Positions 24,073-35,192 of a stretch of 64,000 nucleotides of DNA are shown here, in pieces. The position numbers and the translations under genes are program-made. The first letter of the stretch is position 1. Each line of letters opens with the position of its first letter. This DNA is from Bactericera cockerelli (lineage: Eukaryota > Arthropoda > Insecta > Hemiptera > Triozidae): the NCBI GenBank assembly GCA_024516035.1, contig CM044967.1, positions 12,012,092 to 12,076,091 on the forward strand, given 5' to 3'. The notes under the pieces were generated by a model. The model had not been told where the DNA came from, searched no databases, and saw only the letters and a list, made by a program, of their open reading frames with translations.

Positions 24073-25587
24073 TGCGCCCAGTTGTTTACACAACCAGTTG
24101 TTTATATGTAAATCCATAGTCTGTGTGTTAACACATGATGCAACTTGTAAAATGTAAAAACCAGTTCCGAATGAGTTGCAATTGGGTTACAAACTGGTTT
24201 GCAATGCTCGTATATTGGCAAATTTTGTATTGTTGTACAGTGCTACCCGTACACATTGTGGAGGGGCGCTTCCGACCATAGATTCTGGTCATTCTGGTCT
24301 TTCGAACTTTTTTAATTTGTTCTGAAGAGCGATTGAGATTAAATTGTATTTCATCTTCATGGTTGAATATTTTATTGATAACTTGTTTTTGATTACGTCT
24401 TTTACGTCTTCATTCTTCATATTGGGTGTTAGTTGATTGTTTCGAGAATATTTCGTTTTTTAGAACATCATTTCAACCGTCCACAACGGACCTTTAGGTA
24501 GCTCTAAATGAGTAGCTTACTAAAAAAGCAGAATTATAAAAAAAAAATTACTTATCTTTTAATAAATGAAAAAATCCAAAAGACAAATATTTCTTAAACC
24601 TGGTGTGTAAACAAAGGAGACAACCACATCTCACGAGATACTAAAATAGCGTCGAAATTTTTGTTCCTCGGTTTCCACAGAAACAACAATTTATTGTGAC
24701 CAAACCGTCGAAACTTTACAACAAAAGACCGAAAAATTATGAAATATTTATATTTTTTTAATTAAAAAGTTGAGACCTCAGCTCACTCAAATATGTTCAC
24801 TGTTTGTAGGTTGTTTTCATTTTTCTGAAATTTAAATATCATTGCTTTTCCCTGTTGCTTACACTGGCATTCTCTTCATGTGATAAAATTGTTGGGCCAC
24901 TTTCAGGAACATTTCTCTACAGGGAAGGAAAAAGGAATCTATTAGAATCACAAATTAGAGGGTAATATTATTTTAAATAAAATTTTGGCGAAAATTTCGT
25001 GAATAAAAGTTCTTTAAAATGTCTGTGTGGTTGAACAGTTTCCAAGTTTAGAGAATTTACCAACTTTCACCTCCTAGAATCCAAAAACCATATAAGAAAT
25101 AAAAATAATAGAATACTAGATCTATGCCTGACGACTATAAGTGAAATATTTTTATCTAAGAATAAACAAATTGATGTAGAAATCTTAAAACTCAGGGATT
25201 AGTAAAGGAAGACAGTCACCATCCTGCATTAGAAAATATCTATTTATAAGATGATTTTTAAGATAGAACAGAGCAATGACTCTAAGTAATGAAGTACACC
25301 TAAATACAGACGACCTTTTGTTATCTAAGGAATCTTTAAAGCAAATGTAAAACAATTAGTTTTAAGTTTCTTAATTCTATTTCTATTTTAATATGATAAT
25401 TATGAACTCTATTTTAATTTTAATATGAACAGTGGTATTTTTGTTTCAATTGTTCTATGAATTTTTGTAACAATGTTACGTTTCTTAATAAAAAAAAAAA
25501 GAATAATGTCGACCTGAAGTATGTTTTGAAAAAGGCATGGTGAAACAAGAAAAAGAAGAAGTATGTTCTCTACTTATACAAGAAGTA

Positions 25588-26842
25588 CCCGTGTTTGAAA
25601 AAAGAGTGCGAGATACTTACATTTTTGGGTTCTATTTTTCGACGTAGTCTCCTTTCAAGGCTACACACTTCTTCCAGCGATCCTGCCACTTTTTTAGCCC
25701 TTCCAAAAAGTAGCTCCCTTCGAACTCCTCAAAATAGCCCTTTGTCTGGCTTATGACGTCATCATTTGAGCTGAACCTCTTTCCACCGAGCCAAACTTTC
25801 AAGTTAGGAAACAAAAAAATAATCGCAGGGGCTAGGTCAGGTGAGTAAGGTGGGTGTGGCAATAATTCGTATCCAAGTTGATGGATTTTAGCAGCAACAA
25901 TTCCAGATGAGTGAGCTGGTGCATTGTCATGGTGAAACAAGACTTTCTTTCTCGCCAAATGGGGGCGTGTCTCCTTCAATTTTGCATCAAATCGTGTCAA
26001 TAACTCACTATAATATGCAGCAGTTATTGTTTTTTCCTTTTTCCAAGAAGTCAATAAGAATAATTCCCTTTGCATCCCAAAAAACGGTAGCCATGACTTT
26101 TCCGGCCGATTGGACCGATTTCGCCTTCTTTGGAGCAGATTCTCCAACCAAAGTTCATTCTTTTGACTGCTGTTTGGTTTCTGGGGTATAGTGATGTATC
26201 CAGGTTTCATCAACGGTCACAACTCGACGCAAAAAATCATCTGAATTGCGATTGAAGAGTTCTAAACTAGCCTTTGAACAATTCAGCCGAATTCGTTTGT
26301 TGTCAATTGTGAGCAATCGCGGCACCCATCGCGCCGATAGTTTTTCTCATGCCCAGCTTATCATGAAGGATTTTAAAAACAGTTCCATATGAAATGCCCA
26401 CACTCTCAGCTACTTCACGCACTTTTGTTCGGCGATCTTTGAGAATCATATCATGCACTTTTTCCACGACTTCCTCGGTACACACGTCTTCTGGGCGTCC
26501 TGGGCGGTCCTCGTCAAAAATGCTTGTGCGCCCTCGTTTAAATTCATTAAACCAAAAGCGAACAGTGGTCATAGAAGGTGAAGAGCTCCCGTACACAGCA
26601 TCTAACTTTAATTTTATCTTATCACATTATTTCCCGTCCAAAACAAGGAATCGAATAACTGCTCGGTACTGTTCTTTTTCCATATCACTCAACTATACGC
26701 AACACAACAACTTCAAGTGACCGATAAATGAAAACTAAGAGAGTAATCAGTTTCAAACTTTGGATGTGGTCATTTGAGATGTGGTTCCATCAACAAGTAT
26801 CAACAAGTTTCACCAATGATGTAACATGTCCCTAAACACGGG
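25588..26842 (-). mobile_element. mariner transposon, inactive
   Basis: A 1255-bp element flanked by TA on both sides. Its terminal inverted repeats begin CCCGTGTTT and end AAACACGGG. It encodes one transposase on the minus strand (see next entry). Length, TA duplication and protein family all fit mariner. The left and right termini match well only over the outer 9-10 bp, which suggests age. Confidence 0.9.
25632..26596 (-). pseudogene. mariner transposase, degenerate
   Basis: The N-terminal part (26596-26303) has the paired helix-turn-helix of mariner, including 'REVAESVGISYGTVFKIL' and the 'RPGRPED' linker. A frameshift separates it from the catalytic part. In the remainder the first catalytic Asp is visible in VDETWIHHY, followed by a stop replacing the Trp of a KEW-like motif. 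The second Asp is in 'HHDNAPAH'. The third, expected shortly after 'PPYSPDLAP', is lost (the sequence reads AIIFLF). With one frameshift, one nonsense codon and a missing third Asp, it cannot be active. The C-terminal part (25632-26213) is otherwise open to a normal end. Confidence 0.92.
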
Positions 26843-26849
26843 TACTTAT

Positions 26850-28282
26850 TGATCTACCTACGTACGTTGATTTATAAGATAGAACTTCAATACCATAATT
26901 TAGCTTAACTTTTACCACAATGGTCATTATTCTTGATACAAATATTAAATTTTTAATTATGACTATATTACTTGAATCAGACTATATCTATCTATCTTTG
27001 TTTTGTTTTTGTTTTGCTACTCAATGCACGTATATTTCGAAAGGGTTTTCTAAATTGTTCCCACAATGAATCCAACACTGTTCTTATAACACACTTTTCA
27101 ACCCTGTTTGAGAAGTAAAAACACTGCCAATTATGGACGCTAATGCGTATATACATACAAAATTTCATCCAAATCAGGTGTCGTTCACGAGATATAAGTT
27201 AGTGGCCATGTGCATGGTCTCTTTGAACCCAGAACCGCTAGTGCGAAGTAGATTAAATGGACCATCTACAGAAGGTCTTCTATATGTGTACAAAATTTAA
27301 TCGAAATCCAATCAGTCGTTTTCAGAGATTTGCGCGTTACAAGGAATATTTTTAACAGACCGACAGACGGACACAAAATCAAAGTTGCTCAGAGGTTATG
27401 AAACGTCCAGATATGTATATGAATGAAATAATTAAAAAAAATCACTTTAATACGAATACCTATCTACTCGTATATCAGATAAAAAGGATAATACTATGCA
27501 ATATATAGAACTCATTCTCCTTGTCACGAAGAACCCCCATGTGCTGTCAACAAATTCTCAGAATGATACAAGAACACGACAGCAAAGTACAGAGAATTGT
27601 ACCGACATTGCCAGCATGATTTGCGCTTTCAGAAATTCAGGAAATAGCCTGCTTTACCAAGGGAAACGTGTTTCATTCTTCATAGAATAAAGTATAGGTA
27701 AAGGTTTTTCTCCCAAGATTGATCAAAGGAATATTATGACATTTCCGTTCTGGTAGGTACAGTATGGTTACGGCGAAAAATAGTTGATTGAACGAATAAT
27801 ACAGCAAATAGGTGTCCAAAAATTAGATAAACAAAAAACAAAAGTCAGATTTAAAAGTGCGTGATTAAGACAGAAAAAGGGTTCATATAAAAAGATTGTA
27901 CTGATGCAACCAATAAAAAACTTTCACAAGACGATGTCCGAATAAAATAAAATACTAAGATCTATGTGATAAAGTGTTAGAAAACTGAAATAAAGTATTC
28001 AGAACTTTTCCTCAGCGTGTAATGACACGTTTCATTTTAGTAATCTGCACACGTATTGGTCATTTGTTAAAAAAATATCGTCTAGTGTCTTGCACATTTC
28101 AGAACATTAGTGAGGATTAGGGTTCGTATAAGACTCAGAATATCGCAAAAAATACCAAGATAACTTTTTATAAAAAATATATCATCACAATAGTAAAATG
28201 GTGAAAAAACCATATGAATAACCAATATAATACCTGAAAACTTCAGTCTTACCTTTAGTTCTTCTCTAAGAGATCAACTTTG
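26850..28282. other. intergenic stretch downstream of Toll
   Basis: No gene. The segment 27110-27395 is one copy of a dispersed repeat found inverted at 62450-62705. A good splice-donor-like sequence (AAAGGTAAGAC on the minus strand, near 28255) lies just past the Toll stop codon and might mark a 3' UTR intron. Confidence 0.45.
27110..27395. repeat. dispersed repeat R2
   Basis: Contains 'cgttcacgagatataagtta', 'ccgctagtgcgaagta' and 'gatttgcgcgttacaaggaa'. The reverse complement of the whole block is found with moderate divergence at 62450-62705. There is no coding potential. It may be the 3' or 5' part of an uncharacterised mobile element. Confidence 0.75.
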
Positions 28283-29074
28283 CTATTCCCAGACAGTTGA
28301 TTGTTCTTGGTTGACACACTTAGGAGTCAAATCCACTGTCGCATAATGGCTCGGTTCTTCTTGTGACGAGGAGGCAGCTGGTGAACTGGCCAGAGTTGTG
28401 AAGTCATAAGGTGTAGGTCGCAAGGTGGATGAAGAGTAGAGGTTGATCGCGGACCGCGGATAGGTTCGATTTTGAACTATGAACGGATGCTTGTAAATAT
28501 TCTCTTTGCTTCTGAGAAAGTCATACTTCAACTTTTCCCAGAAGACGCTGTCTCCCCACTCGACAGACATGTTGGTGCGGAGATAGAATTTGATATCAGG
28601 ATCCAAGAAATCCAACTCGGTGAGAAAACCAACTAAGATAACGAAAAGCGGCTTTCTTTGACGCATAAGCGCCGTGTTTAGAGCGTTCTTGAATTCTGGT
28701 CGACTCCAATCACCATAGAGAAATGCTCTAGATAGGACCATTATTACTTTTTCTGATCGCTCTACAGAATTGGCCACAAAATCTGAAACATTCATGCTCT
28801 CAGGATTAAAATCCCTGTGATGTACTCTAAATTTTACTGCAGGATCTTTGGACGAAAGACCAGGAAGCAGAATTTGTTTCACGAATGGTTCGTCCATGAT
28901 ACCATAGACGATGTATGCTTGACATGGAGCATCCAAGTTTACATCATCAACTGAAATTTCTTTTTTACAGCAACTTTGAAAACAACTTGTGAAGCTCACA
29001 TTAGTCCTGACCCGGCGACAACGGATGATCCATAGTAGAACGAACGGAGTAAACACTATGGAAATGAAGGACAC
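28283..29074 (-). CDS. Toll segment 4: membrane helix and TIR domain
   Basis: Starts in the membrane helix (LILIVSFISIVFTPFVLLW), followed by basic residues and Cys, then a TIR domain of about 145 residues. DPDIKFYLRTNMSVEWGD and FWEKL are typical of insect Toll-6/7/18w TIRs. The C-terminal tail is short (about 60 residues) and Ser/Thr-rich, and ends at a TAG at 28283-28285. Confidence 0.9.
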   Translation of the reverse strand: MSFISIVFTPFVLLWIIRCRRVRTNVSFTSCFQSCCKKEISVDDVNLDAPCQAYIVYGIMDEPFVKQILLPGLSSKDPAVKFRVHHRDFNPESMNVSDFVANSVERSEKVIMVLSRAFLYGDWSRPEFKNALNTALMRQRKPLFVILVGFLTELDFLDPDIKFYLRTNMSVEWGDSVFWEKLKYDFLRSKENIYKHPFIVQNRTYPRSAINLYSSSTLRPTPYDFTTLASSPAASSSQEEPSHYATVDLTPKCVNQEQSTVWE

Positions 29075-32000
29075 TATGAGGATTAGGTTTGATGCATTAT
29101 TAAAATACTTGCATAAAATGATATGTGACCAGTAAAAGAATTACAAGCTATATTTGATGAATTCAAATGTTTGAGCAAAGGACCTAAGCTTTTTCTTTCA
29201 ATATCAATAGAACAAGCCAAATGGTCTACATCTAAAATTTTAGAGGAAGAATTCTCATACCAGTCGTAGAATTGGACCATGTATGTGCAATCACAAGACC
29301 ACTGGTTATCCGATAGCGTAACAGCAATTAGTTGCAAGTTGTTGTCCAAGTCCCAAACGCTGAACTCATGCAGATTGTTACCATGCAGATAGAGGGTAGT
29401 TAGGTTATTCATCACGGAGAACGTTCCATTATCGATAAAACTTATTCTATTAAATTCAAGATGTAAACTTTAAGCTTTCAAGTCCTTTGAACTCATGTCC
29501 AAGTAATTTTGATACTTTGTTGTGTTCCAAATGCAAGTGCACAACACCTTTCATGCCGGTAAATGTACTATTTTTTATCATTTCGATTTCTGAGTTGTTC
29601 AAAAATAATTCCGTAACGTATATACGGCCAATAAAGCTATGACTAGGAAGTGTATTGATACTATTGCCATCTAGGTAAATTGTTGTTGCATCCATCGGTA
29701 AAAATAAGGGTACATGGTTATACCGAACATTGGAACAATCAACAATATTAGTCGTCCAAGCTTGATCATTGTAACAAGTGCAGTTGAAAGGACAAGACAT
29801 TCTGCAATCACAGGCTCCATATTCACAGCAACGACAAAGACTAAAACAATGTTCTTCATACTCGCATAGGAATTTACTTGAATCTGCTATGAAAATATTG
29901 TCATAAGTAACAAGATTCTCCTCGTAAACCATCCTACAGTATAAACTCTCTAAATCAGCAATTTCTGGATAAAATCCATCGTTATGAATAGCATGAGCTC
30001 TCTGTAACCATTCCATTTTACAATCACATTCAAATGGATTTTCACCCAGGAAAAACTTGGGAACATATTTCCTTCCTTTAACTTCTGAAATTAAAATAGA
30101 ATAGAGGTCTAAGTGAGCTAGCATGTTTCCTCTTAAATCAACTTCCACCAAGTTGGTTTTATTTTTGAAAGTGTAGGGTTCTATTAAATGTATCTGATTA
30201 TTATCCACAAAAAGTAACTCCAGACTTTGAGGCACCATGTTGTGTTTCAGAATTGTCAAGTTGTTGTAGCTGATGTACAAGGTTTGAATTTGCAGTTCCA
30301 AGTTCAAGTCAAAAAAGTTCCCGATTTCTTTGACTTTGTTTTTCTTAATATCTAACCATACGAGGCTAGGTGGGATATCAGCATAGTCAAAATGAGTGAT
30401 TTTGTTATTAGACAGATTGAGGTAGTGTAAAGATGTTATTTCTGTAAAAAAGTCCGTCATTGAAGAAAGTAAATTATCTTCTAGCTGTAATGCTTCAATT
30501 TTCGGTAATTTGCTGAAAGATCCTTCCTCAATATTGTTTATTTTATTTCCACTAAGACTCAGTATTCTAAGAGATGGAAGCGATGGAAAGTATTTGTTAG
30601 TAATATTCTTCAGCTGATTTCTGGATAGTATCAATCCATACAAATTGTTCATGCCCTCAAAATCAGTTGGTCTAATATCTTCGATCAAATTATCTTCCAA
30701 GTCCACTGTTTGTAATGTGTGCATTCCTCGTAATACCTCTGGAACATATTTCAGTTTGTTGTGAGATATAAAGAAGTCTTGAAGGCCTGTACAGTTCCTT
30801 AACGCTTGAGGGTGTAATGACTCAATTTTATTATGGCTAAAATTAATCCAGTTCATGACGAATAGTCCGTTGAGCGAGTGTGCATCAATACGTCTCAGGT
30901 TATTATAGGACAGATGTAATGTGTGCAGATTGCTGAGAGGTTTGAAAATGTTCGGTAAGAGCTTCATTATATTATTATGCTCTAGACTAAGAACTTGCAA
31001 AGTATACATGTCTTGAAAAACAGTTTCGTCTAATTTGCTTATGCGATTATGAGATAAATTGAACATAACAAGTCTAATCAGTCCTGAAAATGTATTATTA
31101 TTAATCCATATATCCGAGATTTGGTTGTGAGACAGGTCCAGCGATATCAGCTGGGTCAAGTTCTTGAATAAGCCTGCTGACAAAGCGGATATAGAGTTCT
31201 TGTGAAAAGATATCACCCGAATGGTTGAGTTACAGCTATTGAATAGACTCCCTGGTAGTTGAACAATTTTATTCCGTGAAAGGTCTAAAACTTGTAGTCT
31301 TTCCAAACCATACAATGCATCTTCACCAACTATGTTGATATTGTTGCTTGATAAAACTAGTTCTTCCAAGAACTTTAGCATGGAAAACCCCTTGCTAGGC
31401 ATCACAGGTATTTGGTTACCAGACAAATCAAGTGTTCTTAGGTTGAAAGAACATCCCTTGACTGCGGGTGCTGATGTTGACGTAACATTCAGTTCATCTT
31501 CCGAAGCATCAGTTGTACCCAACGTCGTTAATGTAAGGGCGTCACTGAATTCAAGAATTCTTAATATCGTTTAAATGGTTATAGCTAATGTTTAAATGGA
31601 TTAAATTTACAATAGAGCAGAAAATATTGTCTGGGAGCATGTAGATATTATTTAAACTTAAATCTAACCATTCTAAATATTTGACTGTTTGAAAACTATT
31701 TTTGGAAATTTCTAAAATAGTATCTGACCAGTCGACGTTTCTTGTTTTCACTGTAAGATTCTTCAGATTCCCTAGCCCTGACAGCGTTGTACTTGGCCAG
31801 AGAATTATCTTACAGTTTTCAATTGTAAGTTCTTTCAGACGAGATAGATGTGCGAAAATGTTTTCTTTGATCACACTTTGCGTTTTTAAATTTGGACTAC
31901 ACGTTATGTTCAAAGATGATATTTGATCCGCATGGTGTGTTCCGAAGATACTGACACTAAAGGTTTCATCCATAATATCAGTTTGGCAGTTCACACTGAC

Positions 32001-32156
32001 GTCATCTAGTCCTGTAGAAATAGAGCTCCTTGAGTGCCATCGACAGTTGTTAGCATTTGGGTTTAATTTTAACTTATTTGTTTTCAATAAATCGCCTCTA
32101 GTTTTTGTTAAAATTCCCACAAAACAAAAAACTAAGCACAATTTAATGTTAAACAT
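28283..32156 (-). CDS. Toll receptor, long type (Toll-6/7/18w-like), frameshifted
   Basis: A single-exon gene of about 1290 codons, the usual size for arthropod long Tolls. In order it has a signal peptide (MFNIKLCLVFCFVGILTK...), about 20 leucine-rich repeats (xLxxLxLxxNxI), a cysteine-rich LRR-CT (NPFECDCKMEW), and the long-Toll linker FLCEYEEHCFSLCRCCEYG with an LRR-NT. A second short LRR block, a second LRR-CT (QWSCDCTYM), one membrane helix and a TIR domain follow. In the TIR, box 1 is divergent (QAYIVYGI), box 2 keeps RDF-P, and box 3 FW is present (VFWEKL). The receptor would sit in the plasma membrane, bind a Spaetzle-type ligand and signal through TIR adaptors. Three frameshifts (about 31550, 29467 and 29120) split it into four open segments, with no in-frame nonsense codon otherwise. 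It is therefore either a very young pseudogene or a sequence with assembly indels. It cannot be a normal intron structure, because only 1-2 nt are in excess. Confidence 0.9.
29083..29415 (-). CDS. Toll segment 3: second LRR-CT and juxtamembrane part
   Basis: Open frame with NLTTLYLHGNNL, then a typical LRR-CT (DNQWSCDCTYMVQFYDWY ... LACS) and a second Cys (IACN). It reads into a non-homologous tail. The correct continuation, FYWSHIILCKYFNNASNL, lies in another frame just downstream. Confidence 0.85.
   Translation of the reverse strand: MMNNLTTLYLHGNNLHEFSVWDLDNNLQLIAVTLSDNQWSCDCTYMVQFYDWYENSSSKILDVDHLACSIDIERKSLGPLLKHLNSSNIACNSFTGHISFYASILIMHQT
29456..31522 (-). CDS. Toll segment 2: main LRR block, LRR-CT and Cys-rich linker
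   Basis: About 690 codons open throughout. It contains most of the ectodomain LRRs, the first LRR-CT and the cysteine-rich LRR-NT (CRMSCPFNCTCYNDQAW), which is diagnostic for the long Tolls. The frame ends in LKFTS-stop in the second LRR block. Removing one T in the AAGTTTACA context restores LHLEFNRISFIDNGTF and the following LRRs. Confidence 0.9.
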   Translation of the reverse strand: MGTTDASEDELNVTSTSAPAVKGCSFNLRTLDLSGNQIPVMPSKGFSMLKFLEELVLSSNNINIVGEDALYGLERLQVLDLSRNKIVQLPGSLFNSCNSTIRVISFHKNSISALSAGLFKNLTQLISLDLSHNQISDIWINNNTFSGLIRLVMFNLSHNRISKLDETVFQDMYTLQVLSLEHNNIMKLLPNIFKPLSNLHTLHLSYNNLRRIDAHSLNGLFVMNWINFSHNKIESLHPQALRNCTGLQDFFISHNKLKYVPEVLRGMHTLQTVDLEDNLIEDIRPTDFEGMNNLYGLILSRNQLKNITNKYFPSLPSLRILSLSGNKINNIEEGSFSKLPKIEALQLEDNLLSSMTDFFTEITSLHYLNLSNNKITHFDYADIPPSLVWLDIKKNKVKEIGNFFDLNLELQIQTLYISYNNLTILKHNMVPQSLELLFVDNNQIHLIEPYTFKNKTNLVEVDLRGNMLAHLDLYSILISEVKGRKYVPKFFLGENPFECDCKMEWLQRAHAIHNDGFYPEIADLESLYCRMVYEENLVTYDNIFIADSSKFLCEYEEHCFSLCRCCEYGACDCRMSCPFNCTCYNDQAWTTNIVDCSNVRYNHVPLFLPMDATTIYLDGNSINTLPSHSFIGRIYVTELFLNNSEIEMIKNSTFTGMKGVVHLHLEHNKVSKLLGHEFKGLESLKFTS
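31551..32156 (-). CDS. Toll segment 1: signal peptide and first LRRs
   Basis: 201 codons from the ATG at 32156. The hydrophobic N-terminus is followed by an N-terminal cap with Cys residues, then the first LRRs (WLDLSLNNIYMLPDNIF). The frame ends at a TGA in IKNS-stop. Shifting by one base continues into an LEFSDALTL reading and the next segment, which matches the usual layout of the receptor. Confidence 0.85.
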   Translation of the reverse strand: MFNIKLCLVFCFVGILTKTRGDLLKTNKLKLNPNANNCRWHSRSSISTGLDDVSVNCQTDIMDETFSVSIFGTHHADQISSLNITCSPNLKTQSVIKENIFAHLSRLKELTIENCKIILWPSTTLSGLGNLKNLTVKTRNVDWSDTILEISKNSFQTVKYLEWLDLSLNNIYMLPDNIFCSIVNLIHLNISYNHLNDIKNS

Positions 32157-32439
32157 GATAAAATCACAACTTTCTTTTATACTTTGAAAATTTATTTATC
32201 AAATATTTAAAGTTCTTGAATATTTTTTAAATGCAACTCTGATAATTAGATTTTCTATTAAATAGATAAAAGTTTATTATGAAGTAGATCCACAAGACTC
32301 ATTTTAAAGTCTGCTGAAAATTCAATAGCATTAAATAATATAATTACATTTATTGAAAGAAAATAATTAAGAAGATCCAAATGTATATTAAATTATGTTT
32401 GAAAATAACAGCACAAATTTACAGGACAAAAAAATATTT

Positions 32440-32680
32440 TATTTTAGTTATCAACTCACACGTGATTTTTTTAACACTCAGAAAAATGTAAAATACGAAA
32501 CGCAAAGTAACCTCCACCGCGATCGACACTCGCTAAATCGTCAGCTGAACAGCTAGACTGCTAGATACTGACTGAGTGAATATTATTCAGCAGTACGAAA
32601 CGCTTTCTGTTGAAGAATGCTGCTCAATAGAACATTCGGAGAAAATCGCGAACACAGCCGACCATTGAGAAATGTGTAAC
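32440..32680 (-). promoter_or_regulatory. possible Toll promoter / 5' UTR
   Basis: A locally GC-richer block upstream of the Toll ATG. On the minus strand it has two overlapping arthropod initiator motifs (TCAGT at 32575-32571 and 32571-32567). A donor-like CACGTGTGAGTTG near 32460 could mark a 5' UTR intron ending just before the ATG. All of this is motif reading only. Confidence 0.25.
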
Positions 32681-34775
32681 GAGTCGAATCATTTCTTTGT
32701 GATGCAGGAAGCTATTGTTCCTGACTTATCTGAAAACGACCCTACCTCATCTTGCTTTGAAGGGGAGTGATAAACCGACTTATTACTACAATATTACTAA
32801 TAAACGAATTTCAAAGGGGGATTTTACTCTCCTCAAAACTCCTTCTCATTCATACAAAATTACAAAGGGGGTTTGTATGAAAGTATTTATATTTGTATAA
32901 GTTATTTTTCGATTAAACTCTGCGCTTGGCAGGGACAAGGTAGTGGGGGGAGGGACGGGTATTTCTAATTACCATTTAAAAAGATTCAAAGGGACCTCCA
33001 CGTTGAAAATAAATTAGGGTGAAATCAAAGGGTATTAAATCATTATTAATAGCTGTTTTTTAATTAAAAATATTATTTCAAAATAAAAGTTACATGAAGT
33101 GGGAGTAATGAATCAGACAATAAAGCCGATACTATAGCCTCTTGTGAAACAAACACTAACTAGCTTTACCACCATCTCCAGAGTCTTAAGCTCATGAATG
33201 TCTTACTCGTGGCTTTTTCGTTATTTAACCTTCCCATACTTACCCAGTACTAGAACCCTGCTTGGTACTGAAACCACAGTCTAAAGTTAAGAGTTCGGTC
33301 AAATTGCTTATAGTGGTATTTTACTTTGGTTTGAGGCTTATTGTCACCAGGAAATCTGTCACTGCTGTGATGCTCGATAAAATTAATTTCTGGAAAGGCT
33401 CACAAAATTTCAAATTTAAATAGCTTTTCTTTGAAATTTAATCTTGAACTTTCCATTGTTGGCATTTATCTTGGTTTTTATTTTCCAGTATCCCTGGACA
33501 TCAAATAAGCACTTACATAGCAATGAATGGTTTATTTTTTCTCTCTCTCTCCTCTTTTTTTCTTATTTTTTGAAGTCGGGCTGGAAAATGACAACCCTGA
33601 TATTTATTTCTTCATTTTCATCCATTCATTCCTTTTTATCTCCGAGAATGTCTGATAACATCTCTTTTCTATTACACGTTCTTCGTACTGCGTCTTACAA
33701 ACAGCAAAGTTTTTTAGTTTGCCCTTTTTTATCTTATTTTCTTTTTTACTTTAAATTTTACACGGATTTACCTAGAGCTTATACTACTTTACATCTAATT
33801 GTTTAGTTTTTTTTCTCTCACTTTTGGTTTGTTCACCGTTATTTTTTTCTCTTTTGTTTATTTCGATTTCGTAAGCAAGATATTGTTGTTTAAAAAAGGA
33901 AAGCATTATTTAATTATTTTCTATGTGTCAGTCACGGCGTTGCGAAATTTTTTAGGGGCACTGTCTACATTGATCTAATGTCTATAAAATGATTAAAACT
34001 CATTTGAAACTCATTGATGAAATCCTAACAATATGAGCTAAAGAAACGTTTACCTCATTAGATTTCCCTTTATTAATCTGAAAAGGTGAACTTAACATCT
34101 TATCATCGGAACCTCTATAAGACCCATCATATCACTGCATATCTTCCTACACTCATACCTTATCTGAAAAGTCTGCCTAGATGAGAGAAAATCCCATATA
34201 CTTTAAAAAAACAAATATTAAAGAAACAGAAGACCATGCAATCAGTACGGCCTGAAAAATGGACATTTTCTTATCAATAATGCTGAGAATTTCTGTCATG
34301 TATTTAATAATAGTGGTTATTACCTTGGCATTTTGGTTGTTGACTTAAGCATTTTCTGTCATGAAAATAAATAAATTATTTTATTTTCCCCGTAGGTCAA
34401 GTAAATATTTACATAAATCTTATTATTAATGTAATGTATTCTACAATTTTCTAAAAAAACCTACTTCCCTTACAATTTTCTCCGAGGGTCATTGCAGCAT
34501 CCCAAGCCTCCACTGGCCGTCTCCCTTTTAATTTTAAACTTTTCGTAAGTATTTGTTCGGGTGAAATTGTTTTCAAATTCCAGGCGTTTTTAATTATAAT
34601 TACAAACATTGGAACTCGATCTTGAGATTCTATCCCGACCTCTCTCCTCTCAAAACAGTAAGCTCGGAGCTTGCGAAAACTTTCAATTATTTTCGATGGA
34701 TTGAGAAGAAGAAAAAAATACAAAGAAACAAAAGTTGAACGATTTGAATTCTCTCGTCCTTCTCTCCCTCCCATT

Positions 34776-34777
<2 letters not shown>

Positions 34778-34838
<61 letters not shown>
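34778..34838. repeat. CT microsatellite
   Basis: An interrupted CT run of about 60 bp. The Arg-Glu-rich and Ser-Leu-rich frames across it are artefacts. Confidence 0.95.
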
Positions 34839-35192
34839 ACTCTTTTCTCTTCAAAAGCGTTTTGTTTCTAGAAAATAATAGGTCTGGGACGTCTGTTTTG
34901 ACAAAAAAAAATCCAAGGTTATGTGTGGAAACTGTGAATGGGGTAGGAGGAGTTCTCAACGGAAAGTTTAAAAACTTTCATCAGTGTTCACAACTTTTGA
35001 GTAGAGTCATCAAGGTCATCTTTTACGATCACTCGCACACTTAAATGTGGAACAGTGCGTTGGCTAATGTAGAAGCAGAAGCTCAGAAATATTTTTAAGA
35101 CTAAGTACTTTTTTGAGAATGTCAATTTTTTTATAATTTTTCAATCCTGATTTTACAGAAATCTTAAAATCATAATAGGTACTTAAATGCCC

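Larger units (their letters stand above)
18360..25580. other. gene-free stretch
   Basis: About 7 kb with no supported gene. It contains an 84-bp duplication (19801-19969), GA and CT tracts (19630-19660, 20090-20120, 21000-21040) and a diverged SINE A tail (19080-19159). A fragment related to the repeat at 42359-42480 lies near 22755-22860. A tRNA-like SINE remnant (23085-23170, minus) and a LINE-like 3' end (23990-24072) are also present. The region 24960-25498 ends in a short A-run and may be an old retroposed sequence, but I do not recognise it. Confidence 0.5.

Noticed and set aside
25907..26720. Plus-strand frames opposite the mariner transposase
   Set aside because: Shadows of the transposase coding strand.
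31332..31926. Plus-strand frames opposite Toll
   Set aside because: Shadows of the Toll coding sequence with no independent support.
34451..34840. 129-codon frame with Arg-Glu repeats
   Set aside because: Starts in a CT/GA microsatellite; the rest has no recognisable domain or splice sites.
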